Positions 63,673-64,000 of a stretch of 64,000 nucleotides of DNA are shown here, piece after piece. Origin of the DNA: Lachnospiraceae bacterium. GTDB lineage: Bacteria > Bacillota > Clostridia > Lachnospirales > Lachnospiraceae. The notes under the pieces were generated by a model, which worked only from the letters and a program-made list of their open reading frames with translations, did not search any database and was not told where the DNA came from. Position numbers and translations under genes: made by a program. The stretch covers positions 6,758,001 to 6,822,000 of the forward strand of contig AP025576.1 in assembly GCA_022845955.1 (NCBI GenBank), read 5' to 3'. Position 1 is the first letter of the stretch. The number at the start of each line of letters is the position of its first letter.

Positions 63673-64000
63673 TTAAATCTTATTTTTCTGTTCTCCGTTC
63701 AGCCAGGAATAAAGATTGTCAAATACAATTTCCGCCCGCAGCATCATGGATTCTTCCGACGCAAATGCTATATGAGGCGTTAAAATAATATTAGGACAGT
63801 GAAGAAGAGGATGCTGCTGATCTAAAGGCGGTTCCTGTTCAAATACATCACAGGCAGCACCTGCAATTCGGCCTTCCTCCAATGCCTCTGCAAGAGCACG
63901 TGAATCCACCACGGATCCTCTGGCTGTATTAATCAGTATTGCTCTCTTTTTCATACATGCCAATTGTTCTTTACCAATTAGATTTTGGGTCTCTTCCGTC
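63673..64000 (-). CDS. 2-hydroxyacid dehydrogenase, C-terminal part (cut by window edge)
   Basis: The last 108 codons of a D-isomer-specific 2-hydroxyacid dehydrogenase: AILINTARGSVVDSRALAEA (NAD-domain Arg region), GAACDVFEQEPP with the catalytic Glu, and ILTPHIAFASEES with the catalytic His. The N-terminal part lies outside. With glycerate kinase next, a hydroxypyruvate/glycerate dehydrogenase role is likely, though phosphoglycerate dehydrogenase is possible. Confidence 0.88.
   Translation of the reverse strand, partial: TEETQNLIGKEQLACMKKRAILINTARGSVVDSRALAEALEEGRIAGAACDVFEQEPPLDQQHPLLHCPNIILTPHIAFASEESMMLRAEIVFDNLYSWLNGEQKNKI

Overview
The window looks like a chromosome of a gut-type Lachnospiraceae (Clostridia). 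The supports are repeated LplB/LplC-type sugar ABC transporters paired with YesM/YesN two-component systems, AraC regulators, GH4 enzymes, meso-diaminopimelate dehydrogenase, a CheC/CheD-type chemotaxis operon, ISLre2, and moderate-GC host genes with strong AGGAGG ribosome sites. Most host genes lie on the minus strand. I saw no rRNA, tRNA or CRISPR array.

Layout. 0-12.9 kb: sugar-transporter permeases with their YesN/YesM regulators; an HPr-like protein without the catalytic histidine; a solute-binding-protein/sensor-kinase/response-regulator trio; glmM; and melA with a divergent AraC regulator. 12.98-13.44 kb: a low-molecular-weight protein tyrosine phosphatase (LMW-PTP) gene whose first 33 bp recur twice more, at 21.04 and 29.34 kb. 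These three direct repeats delimit two AT-rich inserts. Insert A (13.4-21.1 kb) holds an ISLre2 element and a BfiI-like restriction-modification system: a PLD-type nuclease, two SPPY-type DNA methyltransferases and an XRE regulator. Insert B (21.1-29.4 kb) holds a broken tyrosine integrase, tape-measure remnants, an IS that is itself split by an IS110 element, zinc-ribbon and YbjQ genes, and a 233-bp inverted-repeat unit with a tiny ORF. 29.4-31.8 kb is a graveyard of defence-type genes (OLD-like ATPase, DUF1016-like, Fic-like).

31.8-45.1 kb returns to host-like sequence: a pRiA4b ORF-3-like protein, a VOC protein, a retron-type reverse transcriptase with a structured upstream region and an immediately downstream metallophosphoesterase, a hybrid kinase, an unusual beta-helix protein, ddh, and an lplD-like alpha-galacturonidase with a divergent AraC regulator. 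45.1-53.4 kb is a ten-gene chemosensory operon that includes a diguanylate cyclase but no CheB. 53.5-62.1 kb is a sugar-uptake locus: YesM, YesN, binding protein, two permeases and a GH5 glycosidase. 62.5-64 kb has glycerate kinase and a truncated 2-hydroxyacid dehydrogenase.

The most promising candidate for an undescribed system is the retron RT plus metallophosphoesterase cassette (34.6-36.56 kb). The BfiI-like system carried between repeats of the LMW-PTP 5' end, and the nested IS array with its candidate bridge RNA, come next.
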